Part shown: positions 50,301-62,500 of the stretch, one piece after another | How positions within the stretch are numbered: position 1 is the stretch's first letter | Layout: every line of letters begins with the position of its first letter | Source: Amphirosellinia nigrospora | Taxonomy: Eukaryota > Ascomycota > Sordariomycetes > Xylariales > Xylariaceae | Length of the DNA stretch: 64,000 bases | Direction: 5' to 3' | Assembly (NCBI GenBank): GCA_004123355.1 | Contig: SCHM01000004.1 | Location: 5,483,017-5,547,016 of the forward strand | The notes under the pieces: generated by a model | Told to the model about the DNA's origin: nothing | Database searches by the model: none | Seen by the model: the letters and a program-made list of their open reading frames with translations, nothing else | Translations under genes and position numbers: made by a program

Positions 50301-50340
50301 GAGGTCTCGTAAGACCTCTAGTCCCAGACTCTCGAGAGTC
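50301..50340. other. Hairpin and adjacent palindrome
   Basis: A 7-bp stem with a 4-base loop (50301-50318) is followed after 8 bases by a 14-bp perfect palindrome (50327-50340). Function unknown. Confidence 0.6.
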
Positions 50341-51284
50341 TCGAGAGTGGTCCGTGCTACACGGGGCTATCTCGATCAAACCCCATTTTATATCCCTCCG
50401 TATGTCTCGGATTTTAAGAGAGGGGTTGGAGGTCATCTAGGACTCTGACGCTGTGGCTCATGGCTTCTGTGGCTCAGCACTCAGCCGCGTGACAATTTGG
50501 CCCCAATAGATAGGTACGCCATTCACTAATCAGGCAACCTTAGGTACCTAGCGCCGGGAGTCCCCTTAGCGGCGATTGTACGCTCGGTACACCGTTGCAC
50601 GTGGGGGCCAGCCGTAATTGGCCAGCTGGTCGGCTGGGATTTATCAAGTCCCACTGTTAGGCGAGTCCCATTTTTAAGTCGTGGTGCCGGAAAAAGATAG
50701 TCTCGGACTTAGATATCGAAATAACATCATTGGATGATCTCGATTTAGTGATTTTGGGTACGCTGTGTCCTGGTATATTCTAGTAGATGCCACAGTTTTG
50801 AGGCAGTCTTGTCGTAGCCAAATCAGGCACTTATTTTATCTTATCAAACGTTGATCGCTATGCCTATCCAAGGACTTCCTCGGGCCCATTGCAATCGGCC
50901 GCGGGTGTTGTCGTGGTCATCTGGGACTACGGACATCGAACAATGGGTGCTTGTTTACCTGACGGTGCATCTCTAAGCACAAGTTTCTTGGGTGACCTGT
51001 TGAAGCATTACGTGAAGCAGGGGGCTATAGAGCAAGTCGTACACTCTATCACAGGCGTACTAGTACCGTGGCAACCAGCGCAATAATGGACGCGAATGCG
51101 TATCACCCTGTCATCGAGGCCTCGAGACTAATGTCTTTGTCGTAAAAGTAATTAAGGCATCTGATAAAACATGAATATACAACGCACCTTGGCCTATCTT
51201 CTCGTTGAGATCGCATGTCAAGTCAGAAATAATTTCGCGGACACTCCATTCCTCATTTGTGTTCAATCTGAGTCTGATGTATTG

Positions 51285-51695
51285 TTATGTATTGCGCACC
51301 AGTACACCATAATCTGCCAACAGCATTTCAACCAATGAGTGCAATGCTATTCTTGACTTATATGCCCGAAAGTTGACGCGTCTAGGAATAAGGGATTGAA
51401 CCGCCCAGCGAGTTGCGGCCTTGCTCTTGTCTTGGTTCTCCTTGAAGCACCTGTCATCGCACATGCAAAAGTTTTCGACATTGTTGTCTGGATCGGCACT
51501 ACACATAGATAGGATAATTAGCAGATATTGCAGACGGGACTGTGAAATCTTGGCCGGGGCTGTAGGCAGACGCACTAATTGTAGCAGTTGATTTGAGCAC
51601 TGGCATGCGCAGTGAGCCCGGCAATTGGGAATATAGTGAGGAGTCTCATCTTGTTTTGTGACTTGAGGCTTTTGAAGTTGTTTTGTGTTTGTCAC
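51285..51695 (-). CDS. Uncertain Cys-rich open frame
   Basis: 136 codons beginning MTNTKQLQKPQVTKQ. The middle contains NCRAHCACQCSNQLLQLVRL, then LQYLLIILSMCSADPD and CMCDDRCFKENQ, with hydrophobic helices and paired cysteines that look more protein-like than random frames nearby. No family recognised and no supporting splice sites found. It could be an exon remnant or chance. Confidence 0.25.
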   Translation of the reverse strand: MTNTKQLQKPQVTKQDETPHYIPNCRAHCACQCSNQLLQLVRLPTAPAKISQSRLQYLLIILSMCSADPDNNVENFCMCDDRCFKENQDKSKAATRWAVQSLIPRRVNFRAYKSRIALHSLVEMLLADYGVLVRNT

Positions 51696-53689
51696 GAGTC
51701 CAGTACACGTATAGTCAACTGCAAGCAGTCAAGTGCTCGACTTGACAACGTTCTACCTTTTGTAGTGTTGTGGTATAGTGTGCAGTTCTGTTCCATGACA
51801 GTGTTATAAATTGAAGGAGAACTCGAACTATCTTGAAAGTTGTTGGATTGGTCTAATGTTGCCAGGAGTTTCAATTAGTTAAAGACTAATTAGTGATCAA
51901 TGTTCTCATAGATATTTTAGCTTTAGTTCTCGCTCCTCGCCCTGACTGTTCACCTAGTTGCGACCTTCATCATAGAAACTCAATCAGGACATGAGGTCGT
52001 GTTCTGGTCTTTTTGATACTACCCTTGGGGCGCGTTGCAGCCATCTGCATCATGCAGTGTTGTTTCGAATATCGTCTATATTAGCATTGCGGGGTTCTAA
52101 AGTCTTTGGTAACTTCATGGTAACAATCTGTATCATGTGATCAATCATTTACAATGCGCAATACGAAAATAGTACTCTATGCCTTTCGGTGATAACTGGC
52201 CGTGGTTACCAGAGTAAGCTCCTCCGCAGATTGCTTACTTAGGTAATATATGGCAATACCAGCTGAATGTGTTGTGCGATGCTGATCTGAAGGGATCGAG
52301 ATGTCGATCCAAGTAATAGGCGAGATGCTATGAATCAGTCAGTCTTACTGTCAGTTGGTTTGGCTCCAGAGTGAAGTAGGGTCGCCGATAGCTCACTGGT
52401 AGGCAGAAATATAGGGGAAGGCTTAATATTATTTATTCTTAAACCTTTTCCTATTATTTAGGGAGGCTATAGGTCTTTATATATCCAGTCTCTATCTACT
52501 AGACCTACTTCGGGGTACCAGCTAGTCACCTGTTACCCTGTCACCTGACACTTACTACTACCGACGCGAGAGATCCCACGTTCAACCACCCGGGCTATCG
52601 GGTCGTACTGCCCACAAATTACATTAGACATCGCCCCGACATTCCACCACTGTCGACCGACATTATTGTGTTCTTAGGAAGTTGTAAGTCCTAGTTATTC
52701 CCTGCGTAGCCAGCAAGCAGACTTGTAGTGAATATACTGACTGTAGCGACCAGTGCATGAACAACAACAACTGGTGCTAGGATCCTGAAGCTGGGTCTAC
52801 TGCATGCGTCGATTGCTCTTAATGGAGGATGGGGCATGGCTTTTCGCACCCCGGGCGGCAAAATGCGTTACCGAACGGAGCTTCTTTTAGAAATTTGACG
52901 GTGATGAATTTTTCTGTTCTACAGCAAAGTTGTGCGGCAGCGCTGAGAGGTTATCGGCCGATAGGGGGCAGATTCTCATCCACGCTCTTCTAACTTAGCT
53001 CTTACCTTTTGAGTCTAGCTTTTGAAAGTTTTATCGCACGCGTTCTGTTCGATCACAGAGTTCCAGAACCATCTGAGTGAATACATCCAGCCGTGGGATG
53101 AGTATCAACCAACTTAAATCCTCGGCTACAGCCCTGGGTTGTCAAGCCTGTTCATTGATTCGCTGGGTCCATTAAGCTCTTGCTTTATCTTACACTACTT
53201 ATCAGCCCAGCCATGTTTACGAACTTGATTTTCTACCCCATCCCTCCGCCCTTCTGCGCACGCAGATTTTAAGAATCATCTCTGGCAAGGAAAGGCTCTA
53301 TAAAAATCGCCGTCGTCGGCGCAACCTTAACGCGGTTGCTTACATCACCAATAAAGGAACTAAGAGACTTTGTGTTACATGTTGGGATGTGCATTCGTTA
53401 GTACCCTATTAAGCATTACAACGCTGTAGTAAACGGCCAGTTAAACTCACCCTATCTCGTATACTTGGCATATCAGATTGCCTTAATTACTTCCTATGTA
53501 GATAATAGCCCATTGCAAGTGTGGCTTGAGCGTCCTCGCTGCAACGCTGCAAGCCACATCCATCATTATACCCCTGTATTTGACCCCGGTGACTTAGATA
53601 CTTCAGATACTATCCTTGAAGTAGTAGACACCTCACAATACCCTTTCGTAAAGTGGGTGTTGAACTAATTACAAAGTCGTCGCTATGGA

Positions 53690-56164
53690 TACATGGAATT
53701 CTAAAATCGCATCTTCGTTATAGACAACTCGAGGGTGATTTACCCATTCGACTCCTCCTCATTCACCCAGGGAAGTCCGGCGAACCCCTCAAAACCGAGC
53801 TCGTTCCTACGACGCTCGACGAGTCCCAAGGCGCTTACGATGCCACCTCGTACACCTGGGGCTCACCAGAAAACCCGAACTTATTACCTGCGGTGTGATT
53901 CGCAACTTTGGTTCAGAGAAATGCTTTCAATATGATCTTGGACCTTCGAAGGCCCGACCGACCCCGCAAAGTCTGGATAGATGCCGTCTGCATCAATCAG
54001 TGCAGCCTCGACGAGCGCGCGTCACAAGTCGCTATAATGCCACATCTATCGACGAGCGAGCGCGACGTGGATTTGGCTAGGGCACCCAGATAAATACAGC
54101 TGCGCTGCGATGGAATTTGCAGCGACCCTCGATGCAAAGAAATTTGTCGGCGAAAACTCATACTGCGAGCATGGGTCGAATTGGTCCAGGTTCGCTGACA
54201 AGTCCTACTTTTTTGACCCTTCTTTCAAGCCAGACTTGGATGCCAACCATTTGCGGGAGCTCGTGGTAGCTATCGTCAGGTTCCTCAATCGGCCGTGGTT
54301 CTCTCGTGTGTGGATTCAGCAAGAGGCTTCGTTGTGCAAAAGCGCTCGGGTAATTTGTGGCCAGGATACTGTAGACTGGGACAATCTCTTCTCTCTGGCT
54401 GTAGGATGCCCAACAATTTCCCTTATTGTCCTCACTGCTCTTTCTCCATGAGAAGCTTGGTGTGCTGCAACTAAGGCCACAAAACTCATATGGACTTTGG
54501 AAGTATAGACTTTTAGAGACTACACTTGATGAGCTTGGGATTACTAACTACTTGGTCTGTGTTAGTGGATCATGTGCCCGAGGTACACAGAATCATGGCC
54601 AGACTATGTTGAGGAGCTCAGTCGAACAATCAATAACATACAAGCAGTCAGGATAATCCAGAAAGCCAGGCATTACCATTTTCAGGACGTATACGGTCAG
54701 ACGGACGCTTCGCTAGGCTTCGAGGGACTTGTCGAAAGTGTTTCCCGTTACGAGGCGACAAATCCTCGAGACCGAATCTACGCTATGGGTAATATCATAG
54801 CAGATACAGACCAATGGTTCGAGGTTGACTACCGAGTACCGTGGGAAATCTTGGTAAGTTGTCTCTAGAGGCGGTTCAAACCCAATGGTGACCATAGCCG
54901 AACCTTTTCGAGTCTCATATGCACTCGTTGCAGATTACGTCTCATATACCTAAACCAGCAACTAATTGTGTAAAATCTAGTATGCAGATGTCGCCCGGCG
55001 TTTCATCGAAGTGGATGCATTTCGATTTCTGAAAAACGCGGGTAGGGTCCGACAGGAAGTTGGCACTGCTCTCCCTTCATGGGCGCCGGACTATAGTTAC
55101 AAGGAGGAAAGTAGGTATACGATATCCAGTCCGACCTTGTGGAAAGCTGGTGGCAGTATTCAGGCTGCATTCATTCCACCGACCAGGACGTCAAACAGTA
55201 AAGTGAGCCAACTCCCTAAAGGTAAGAAGAGGCAATTCTCAATGTCAGATGATTTGAAAGACTTCAAGGGCGTCAAGAAATCATTGCTCCAAAGCTATGC
55301 TTCATTTAAATGCTTGATGTCCGATGAGATCATATATGTTGGTGATTTCGTCGACAACGAAAACCATGATCTTGGCACGAATATCACACGAATTGTCAAA
55401 AATATCAAAAAGGATATTGATTATATTGGTACATTGGGAAATTCAACATATATCAATGGCGATGCAACCTTGGATGCATATAAGTTAACGCTAGTCATGT
55501 CGTGCGATGCTCGGCAAGAGATAGTACGTTCCGACTACACCAGCGCACATTGGGACGAATGGTTCGAATGGTACGAGCAGGGTGTAAGTACCACCCCTCA
55601 TTCCTTGAAAACGAAGTTGAGAGACCCAAGGGCTGTCTTGGTACAAGACTCCCACCCTCTTCATTGACTGACATCTCTTAGTGCCCGGGATACTGGGATG
55701 CAGATCACAAAATTTCAGAGATGAATTATTCTTTCGAATCCTCTGGCGCATCCAAGACATTCCGCTTCGCTGTCACCAAGCACGGCTATTTCTGCCTAGT
55801 GCCTCGGATGGTGCAGATCGGCGATGAGATCGCCATTTTTCAGTCATATAATCTGGCGGTGATTCTTCGTCGACTACCGTCGGCGCCATCACCTCAGCAA
55901 CATGGTCGGAAACCAACGCAAGATGCAACGGATCCGTATTTCGAGCTTCTTGGGGACGCCTATGTGCATGGTATGATGGAGAATGAAGCGCGTTGCATCA
56001 GCGACGAATTCAACTGCAAGTACCAGCCGACGCAAGCCCAGCTGGACAAGATGTTCAAGGCATCAGATGGAGGTCGAGGTGAATTTTGGGCGACGCTAGA
56101 TTTAAATGGACAGTATGAGAGGATCTTCGAGACCCTAGGTCCGCGGCATGTTCGCTTAGTATAG
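53690..56164 (+). CDS. HET-domain (heterokaryon incompatibility) protein, with several apparent frameshifts
   Basis: Fungal NLR-like or stand-alone incompatibility protein whose HET domain triggers cell death on non-self recognition. The text starts near 53705 with LRYRQLEGDLPIRLLLIHPG and YDATSYTWGSPENP, the first HET block. It continues through all three frames: QRNAFNMILDLRRPDRPRK, then VWIDAVCINQ (second block), then VVAIVRFLNRPWFSRVWIQQ (third block, near 54270). Later come ATNPRDRIYAMGNI, ALPSWAPDYSY, and after an intron at about 55590-55680 the typical C-terminus FCLVPRMVQIGDEIAIF and GDAYVHGMMENEA, with stop at 56164. At least three frame changes fall between 53880 and 54080 and perhaps another near 54420. 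The part from 55011 on is intact. Confidence 0.85.
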
Positions 56165-56631
56165 CACGCGGCTTCCAATGACGACGCTGCTAATCACCAA
56201 AACTGCCTATATACTGTTAAAGTAGCGCTGCCTTGACACATGATTCGAACGGGGTTCTCCTAATTATATTTCCCATGAGAATAACTATAATGACGTTAGA
56301 ATGCGACCTTAGAACGTCCTGTTGTGTGTTCGCCTATGATTTTCATTGGCATTTGATCAAACGCGGGCAATTACATGATTTGCTAACCCCCCTGCCTCAA
56401 ATAGAGTGTACTTGACCAAAGATATAATGTAGTTGTAAAGAGCGAGATGAGGTTCACCTGGAGGTCATGAAGTACTAATTAGGCAAAATATTACTTATGC
56501 GCCGGCATGATTGGCAATTCTAGTAGTCAAACTCGTTTTGTGTTAAGAGTGGCAAGGCGAAAAGCACCTCAGTAGCAGAGAAACTTATATAGTTGAAAAG
56601 GCTCGGCGAGCCAATCCTCAGTTATTTTCCA
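56165..56631. other. Short intergenic region between converging genes
   Basis: 470 bp with the 3' ends of the HET and SDR genes. No other feature seen. Confidence 0.4.
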
Positions 56632-57621
56632 TTATGAAAGACCGAGCGTCTTTCGCGTGAGCTCCCATAGCCTATTCTCCTTCTCTTCATCATAGGCGTA
56701 CCGCTTTACACCCACGATCGTCTGGACAAATGGCTCGAATGTCGCAGGCCTGCAGTCTTCCAAGTACTTGCCACCTTTCCCTTCCCATTCCTTGCTGACG
56801 GCAGCGACCACGGTGGTTGCCGCGCCTTGCTCGGTACTTTTGAGGAAGGCTAAGGTCTCGGGCGACTCTTGCCAGCCGCGCTTTACGTCTTCGGAAACGT
56901 GTTTTTGGAGATTCGTCATAATACCGCCGGGCATCAAACTTAGCGCGTGTAGACCGCGAGGTCCAAAGTTGCGGTCGACATAATTGGCCATGTATATCTG
57001 CGCAAGCTTACTCTGGCCATATGCGCCCCAGGGACTATACGCATCGGGGCCCTTCAACTGGAGGTCGTCGAAGTTGATCTCGGACATGTGGTGGCCGGAG
57101 CTCGAGACATGCACGAGCCGCGAGTTGAACTCGGGGGTGGACGACTTGAGTAGAGCATCCTTGAGCAAATCGAATAGGAGATAGTGCCCGATGTAGTTGG
57201 TGCCGAGCTGCATCTCGAAGCCATCGGCCGTCTCCTCGCGAGTGGGAATCTGCATGACACCCGCGTTGCAGACCAGGACATTGAGCGTGGGAGATTTCTG
57301 AAGAAAGTTGGCGGCCGCAGAGCGGACGGATGCGAGGTCGGAGACATCGAGTTCCAGCAGCTCGACACGTCCGGGTTCGAGGAATGATGCGCACGCTTGC
57401 TGACCCTTCTCCAGAGAGCGGACGCCGAGGAAGACCTTGGCGCCGGTAGCAGCAAAGGCGCGGGCCGTCTCGACACCTATACCGGACGATGCACCAGTGA
57501 CTAGGAAGACCTTTCCCTTCATATTTCCTTCTAGCCCTTCATCTTTAATGATCTGCAAGGCGGTAGGGCGTGCATCCCCAGCGCCAGCTGGTTTCTTGTG
57601 AGCGTCGGCGTAACGAGACAT
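56632..57621 (-). CDS. Short-chain dehydrogenase/reductase (SDR), NAD(P)-dependent
   Basis: Single-exon, unbroken, 329 residues, in the retinol-dehydrogenase/WW-oxidoreductase-like group of fungal SDRs. The Rossmann motif TGASSGIG is at about residues 42-49, CNAGV at about 118-122 (Cys replaces the usual first Asn of NNAG), catalytic Ser in HVSSSGH (about 173-175), and the YxxxK pair in YGQSK at Tyr201/Lys205. LDVSDLASVR is the usual adenine-pocket stretch. It likely interconverts an alcohol and a ketone or aldehyde. It is divergent from the NRPS-like reductase at 59596 across about 2 kb and could act on the aldehyde that enzyme releases; this is inference from position. Confidence 0.93.
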   Translation of the reverse strand: MSRYADAHKKPAGAGDARPTALQIIKDEGLEGNMKGKVFLVTGASSGIGVETARAFAATGAKVFLGVRSLEKGQQACASFLEPGRVELLELDVSDLASVRSAAANFLQKSPTLNVLVCNAGVMQIPTREETADGFEMQLGTNYIGHYLLFDLLKDALLKSSTPEFNSRLVHVSSSGHHMSEINFDDLQLKGPDAYSPWGAYGQSKLAQIYMANYVDRNFGPRGLHALSLMPGGIMTNLQKHVSEDVKRGWQESPETLAFLKSTEQGAATTVVAAVSKEWEGKGGKYLEDCRPATFEPFVQTIVGVKRYAYDEEKENRLWELTRKTLGLS

Positions 57622-59595
57622 TCTGTATTTTTTTTTCGTTGCAAGATTCTCAGAATGATGCGATTTGAAGTGGTAGGAAGACGATACAGTTGCTACGTTT
57701 CCTCGGCGTTTTATAGTGAATTCTAAGCTGATTTGCCTATATCACAATGGCGTATGCTCATGTGTCATATATGCACCAACCGGCGTTGTAAGTTGTAACT
57801 CCGGTAAACCCCGCCCATTTTATGTAAGTATCAAGGAGTTTAAAAAGGAGTTAAGAGAACACATGGCAGAAGAGTCACGACGTGCATCAGCAATCGGCAA
57901 TGAAGTTATCTCAAGCTTGCTTAACAAACAAGGCTCCAACTGCATTCGATTCGTATCACCGAAGCAGTCATTTGTTACCTACCCTACGCAGCCCTACCGT
58001 TTTCCGTTTTCGGTCGCAGGTGGGGGCGCGATACTGTGCCTGCAACCTACATATAGTGCCTCAGTGGTTGATCCGTGGCGGTCTCAATTATACGCCTAAT
58101 TACGGGGGCGCCACAGAGGTAGGCGCCACAATGGGTGCCACATACCTACTTATGTACTTATCACACTGGATAGAAGTACACCAATGCAATATTCGGGGCT
58201 GTCCGGGAATAGGTAATAGTGTAAGGTTCCGCACAATGGCTGATTAGTTTTTTGAAGCATGTCGCTGAGTGGCACAGCCAATGGAGGACATCAGCTATAG
58301 TAGGTTAATATATGTATAGATGTATAGATGCAGGTGAGGGTAGTACCGTGTAAAGAGATGCTACACACCGATGTATACCTTAGTAAGGTATTTACTTTTG
58401 TTCGTTCATATTGTGAAACGCACGAAACCCGGCGCTGGTTCAAGCTGCACACAGATCAGTAATCTCTAACTGCCCAACGGAGTGGCGGAGAGTGAGGCAA
58501 AGGCCAAGCAGCCGAGGTACCCCACAAAATAGTGGAGGTTATTCCCGCGACCGACCGTCTGTCAACTACCGTTAACTGCCGTCTACCCTTCCCGGTCTGG
58601 TGGCTAGGACTTCCTCTATATGGTAAGTATCGAGTCTCATCTTCGTTGTTTCCGGCCGCTCTTCTCGCCATGTGCTCGGCACGCGAAATAGGCGGCCGAA
58701 TGCTGCAGCTGCGACGTCAATCGCACATTTGTTCAGCGCCCCACGTCAGCCCGCCCGAGATCATTATGACACCGCTTAGTATTCCCAGCAACAACAGCTG
58801 CCAAAACAGAAATTGGAACTACAAAGGCCACAAAAATAGCCCAATGAGCCGGCGGAAACCAGAAAAAGCGACACAAGATAAGTGATAATCTAGATCACGC
58901 GGGTCCCGATGAGATCAATTAGAGTGGAGAATATATAGGAAACATTCGCCAAGGTATACTGTAATCTATGAGTTATCAAGTAATAAAACAGGTAATAATC
59001 TTTGAGGTTGAGCTGGGTACCCACGCACCCTGTCTGCGGCATGCGCATAGTCTAAAGAGAGCCCCGATTTCTATCGCGCTTAGCCGCCCGTTCGCAGTCG
59101 GGTAATAAAGCATTCGCCAACCGTAAAATCCTTAGTGTGGCACGCTATGCAGTAGATGCATCTAACCGGCCGTCTGTAGAATTGGCTTTACGCCGTTTAG
59201 AATGGCGCAAATAGGGCAAGGGACTATGATATCACTATCCTTCGCTTTTCGGCAGCGCTGCTGGTCGCGGGGTGCGAAAGTGGCTGTGACGATATTGCGT
59301 GTATTATGGTGCCCCCATGAATGGGTTTCGCGTATTGCGCCATCTTCGGCCGGCGGAGGGTGAGCGTAAGGGTAAGGTAAGGCATCGAAATGTTGGAGTT
59401 GAGGACGTCGAGTATAAGAGTGAAGTGAGACCCAAGAGCAGAAAGTTGTTCATCATCAACTCATAGAACGATTCACACAACTTCTCAATAGCTCTACTAT
59501 CATCAAAACACACTTATATATATACCCTCAAAGAAAATCACGATTTTTCAACCAAGCTTCATTGATATCGCCTCACAAATACCCAAAGTATCGCC
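57622..59595. promoter_or_regulatory. Divergent intergenic region between SDR and NRPS-like reductase
   Basis: Two kilobases containing both promoters. A TATA-like CTTATATATATACC at 59513-59526 lies about 70 bp before the NRPS-like ATG. Open frames inside (57716-58099, 57882-58247, 58532-58885) have no recognisable content. A shared regulator binding here is possible but I saw no clear repeated operator. Confidence 0.4.
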
Positions 59596-62500
59596 ATGGC
59601 TGCCACGAACGGAAACACGAACGGAAATGCAAACAGCGGTGCCAAGAAAGAGTATGGCCGTCGTCTGCTCCCCCATGTAATCGACGATATTGCTGCCACA
59701 GAGCCTGAGCGCGAGTGCTTCTCCGTTCCTCGAACCTCTGACCCCAAAGATGGCTGGAAAGCAGTCACTTTCAAGCAATGGGCCAACGCCATCAACCATG
59801 TTGCTCATAGAATCATTACCACTTGTGGCAAGCCACCTGCCGGTGCCTTTCCCACGATTGCATACATCGGGCCTAACGATGCCCGCTATGTTGTCATGTT
59901 GCTGGCTGCTGTGAAGGCCGGATATAAGGTGAGACACAGTGCAGGATTTGAAAGAAGCTCAATTCTGACCGCTGTATAAGGCTCTATACATTTCACCGCG
60001 TAATTCCCAGGAAGGCCAGCTGAGTCTTTTTGACAAAACCGACTGCCACTTCATCGCCTTCTCAAGCTCTCACCGGAAGACGGTGCAACCCTGGCTGCAT
60101 GAACGAGACATGCAAGCAATCGAGGTTGGCTCTGTCGAGAGCTGGTTCCCGGAAGAGGAGGTAGAGCATTTCCCTTATAACAAGACCTTCGAGGAGGCCG
60201 AGTGGGAACCGTGTGCCGTTCTCCACACCAGCGGCTCGACCGGTATCCCCAAGCCCATCGTCGCCATCAACGGCATGCTGGCGATTGGTGACCAGTACAA
60301 TGACAAACCATACTGGGAGGGCCGCAAGATGTTCCTCCGGGCCATCGCCGAGGACTCAAAGAGGACCTTTATACCCAGTACGTCTGCTCATCGCGCTCAA
60401 CGTCGACAATATAGACCCTCGCTGACAAATTTAGTGCCTTTATTCCACGCGGCCGGGTTGTACTGCTTCTTGCAGGTTGTCGTGTACTATGGGGTTCCAA
60501 TAGCCTTGGGCCTGCCTGATCGTCCTCTTTCATCAGACATTATACTGGAGTGTCTGAATCATCTCGATGTGGAAGGGATAATGCTTCCGTAAGTGCTCAC
60601 TGACATAATATCTTCATTTCATCATATCCTATTGCGGAATGTGTCGCTGATTCGGGACGTTACCGTAGACCTGCCCTTCTCGAGGATATGAGCCAAAACG
60701 AGCGATACATTGAGCCGCTGAAGAAATTAAACATGGTCGCTTTTGCTGGAGGTGGGTTTTCTATAATTTCGATACCGTACCCACCTCGAAATACATAGGC
60801 GCTAATGCACGAATAGGTAATCTCGCTCAAGAGGCTGGAAATCGCTTGGTTGAGAAAGGCATTGCCCTTCTCAACGGAATCTCTGCTACAGAGTAAGGAT
60901 AGCTCCCCGGTTCTCGTTGTTTGCTGGGATGCCCGCTGATCAAATGCCGCAGATTTCTTCCCTTCCCTGTCTATTTACAGCCTGACAGAAAACTATGGCA
61001 GTGGTGTAAGTAAAAAGTCCATCTTCTGTCCTAGCGAAGTGACCAGACGGTAGTTCCCGTGACATCTTAGAGAAAAAACGTTGCTGACATTCGATGTCGA
61101 AGTCATCATCCACTCAGAAGACTTCGGGGCGGATTGGCGGAAGGTCGAAGGCGAGGATGATATTTACCGACTCGTCGTCGTGCGCAAGGGTAAACATCCA
61201 GGCCTGCAAGGATTCTTCTACACGTTCCCGAGTTGAACGAGTACGATACAAAGGATTTATATGAGCCGCATCCCACATTACCTGACCATTGGCGTTACCG
61301 CGGACGTTCAGACGGTGAGTCATTTATTCCATCCTCTTACTATTTCAGGTTATGCGTAATGCGTCTCTAATACAACGATACTCGACCGATGAGATACCAA
61401 TTACTGATTTTCCATAATATAGATATCATCGTCTTCTCCAACGGAGAAAAGTTGAACCCGGTAACAATAGAGAGTATCGTTTCCGATTACCCTGAGCTCA
61501 GCGGCGCTATAGTAGCTGGCGAAGGACGCTTTCAGCCCGTCTTGATCATAGAACCGAATACCCCCCCAAGAGCGAGAGCGAAGCCCAGGCGCTCATCGAC
61601 CAAGTATGGCCACTTGTCGTTGCCGCAAACAAGGAGACGGTCGCCCATGGCCAGATTGGGCGAAATTTCATCATAGTAGGCTCTCCGGAGAAGCCTTTCC
61701 AGCGCGCCGGCAAAGGCACAATTCAAAGGCCGGCCACCACAAAGCTGTACAAGGACGAAATCGATGAGTTATACGAGAAGGTCGGGCAAGTTTCCGAAGG
61801 CGATGCGCCCCAGTTGGACCTGAGCTCCGAGGAGACTTTGGTCAAGTCGATTCAAAACCTGTTCCAGGCTCGACTAGGAATTGAACATGAGCTCGAACCA
61901 CAGGCCGATTTCTTCTCATCCGGTGTAAGTCCCCGACGAAACCTTTTGGACCGTTCGGAAAGAGCTCAATTGGCTAACTTGGAATGGATAGGTCGACAGT
62001 ATGCAAGTCATCGGTGCCTCTCGCTTGCTGCAAGCTGGACTTGAGGCGGCGGGCTATCATATCAATGCCGACAGTGTCGCAACACGCGTCATCTACGGCA
62101 ACCCTACGCCGGAGAAACTGGCCAAGTACCTGCTCTCCATCGTCGGCGAGGGCAGCGCATCTACGCCCGAGGACGATAGGCAGCACGAGGTCGAGTCCAT
62201 GAAAGCACTATGGCAGAAGTATACAAGCCACCCACCCAAGGCCAAGGCCGCGGCCCCCCCTCGGATGAAGGACAGGTAGTCATCATCACAGGTACCACTG
62301 GCATGCTGGGATCCTACATGCTCGATATGATGGTGAGGAACCCCGCGGTGAAGCGGGTCATCTGCCTCAACCGCGCCGACGACGGCGGCAAGACAGGTGA
62401 AAGCGATGGCGGACCGCGGTCTGAGCACAGACTACGAATCCAAGACGACATTCCTGCACGCCGACATGTCGCGATCCGACTTCGGGCTCTCGCGAGACGA

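Larger units (their letters stand above)
48114..53689. other. Gene-poor stretch of 5.6 kb
   Basis: No gene with recognisable domains. The best open frame is 51285-51695 on the minus strand (listed separately). A hairpin GAGGTCT-CGTA-AGACCTC at 50301-50318 lies next to the perfect palindrome GACTCTCGAGAGTC at 50327-50340, and TAGGTACCTA is at 50541-50550. The 52380-52700 stretch (an AT-rich part ending in CCTGTCACCTGACA) has the look of a decayed repeat edge but I could not pair it with another copy. Confidence 0.35.

Noticed and set aside
58532-58885. 117-codon plus frame between SDR and NRPS-like gene
   Set aside because: No recognisable motif and no splice context; treated as part of the divergent promoter region.
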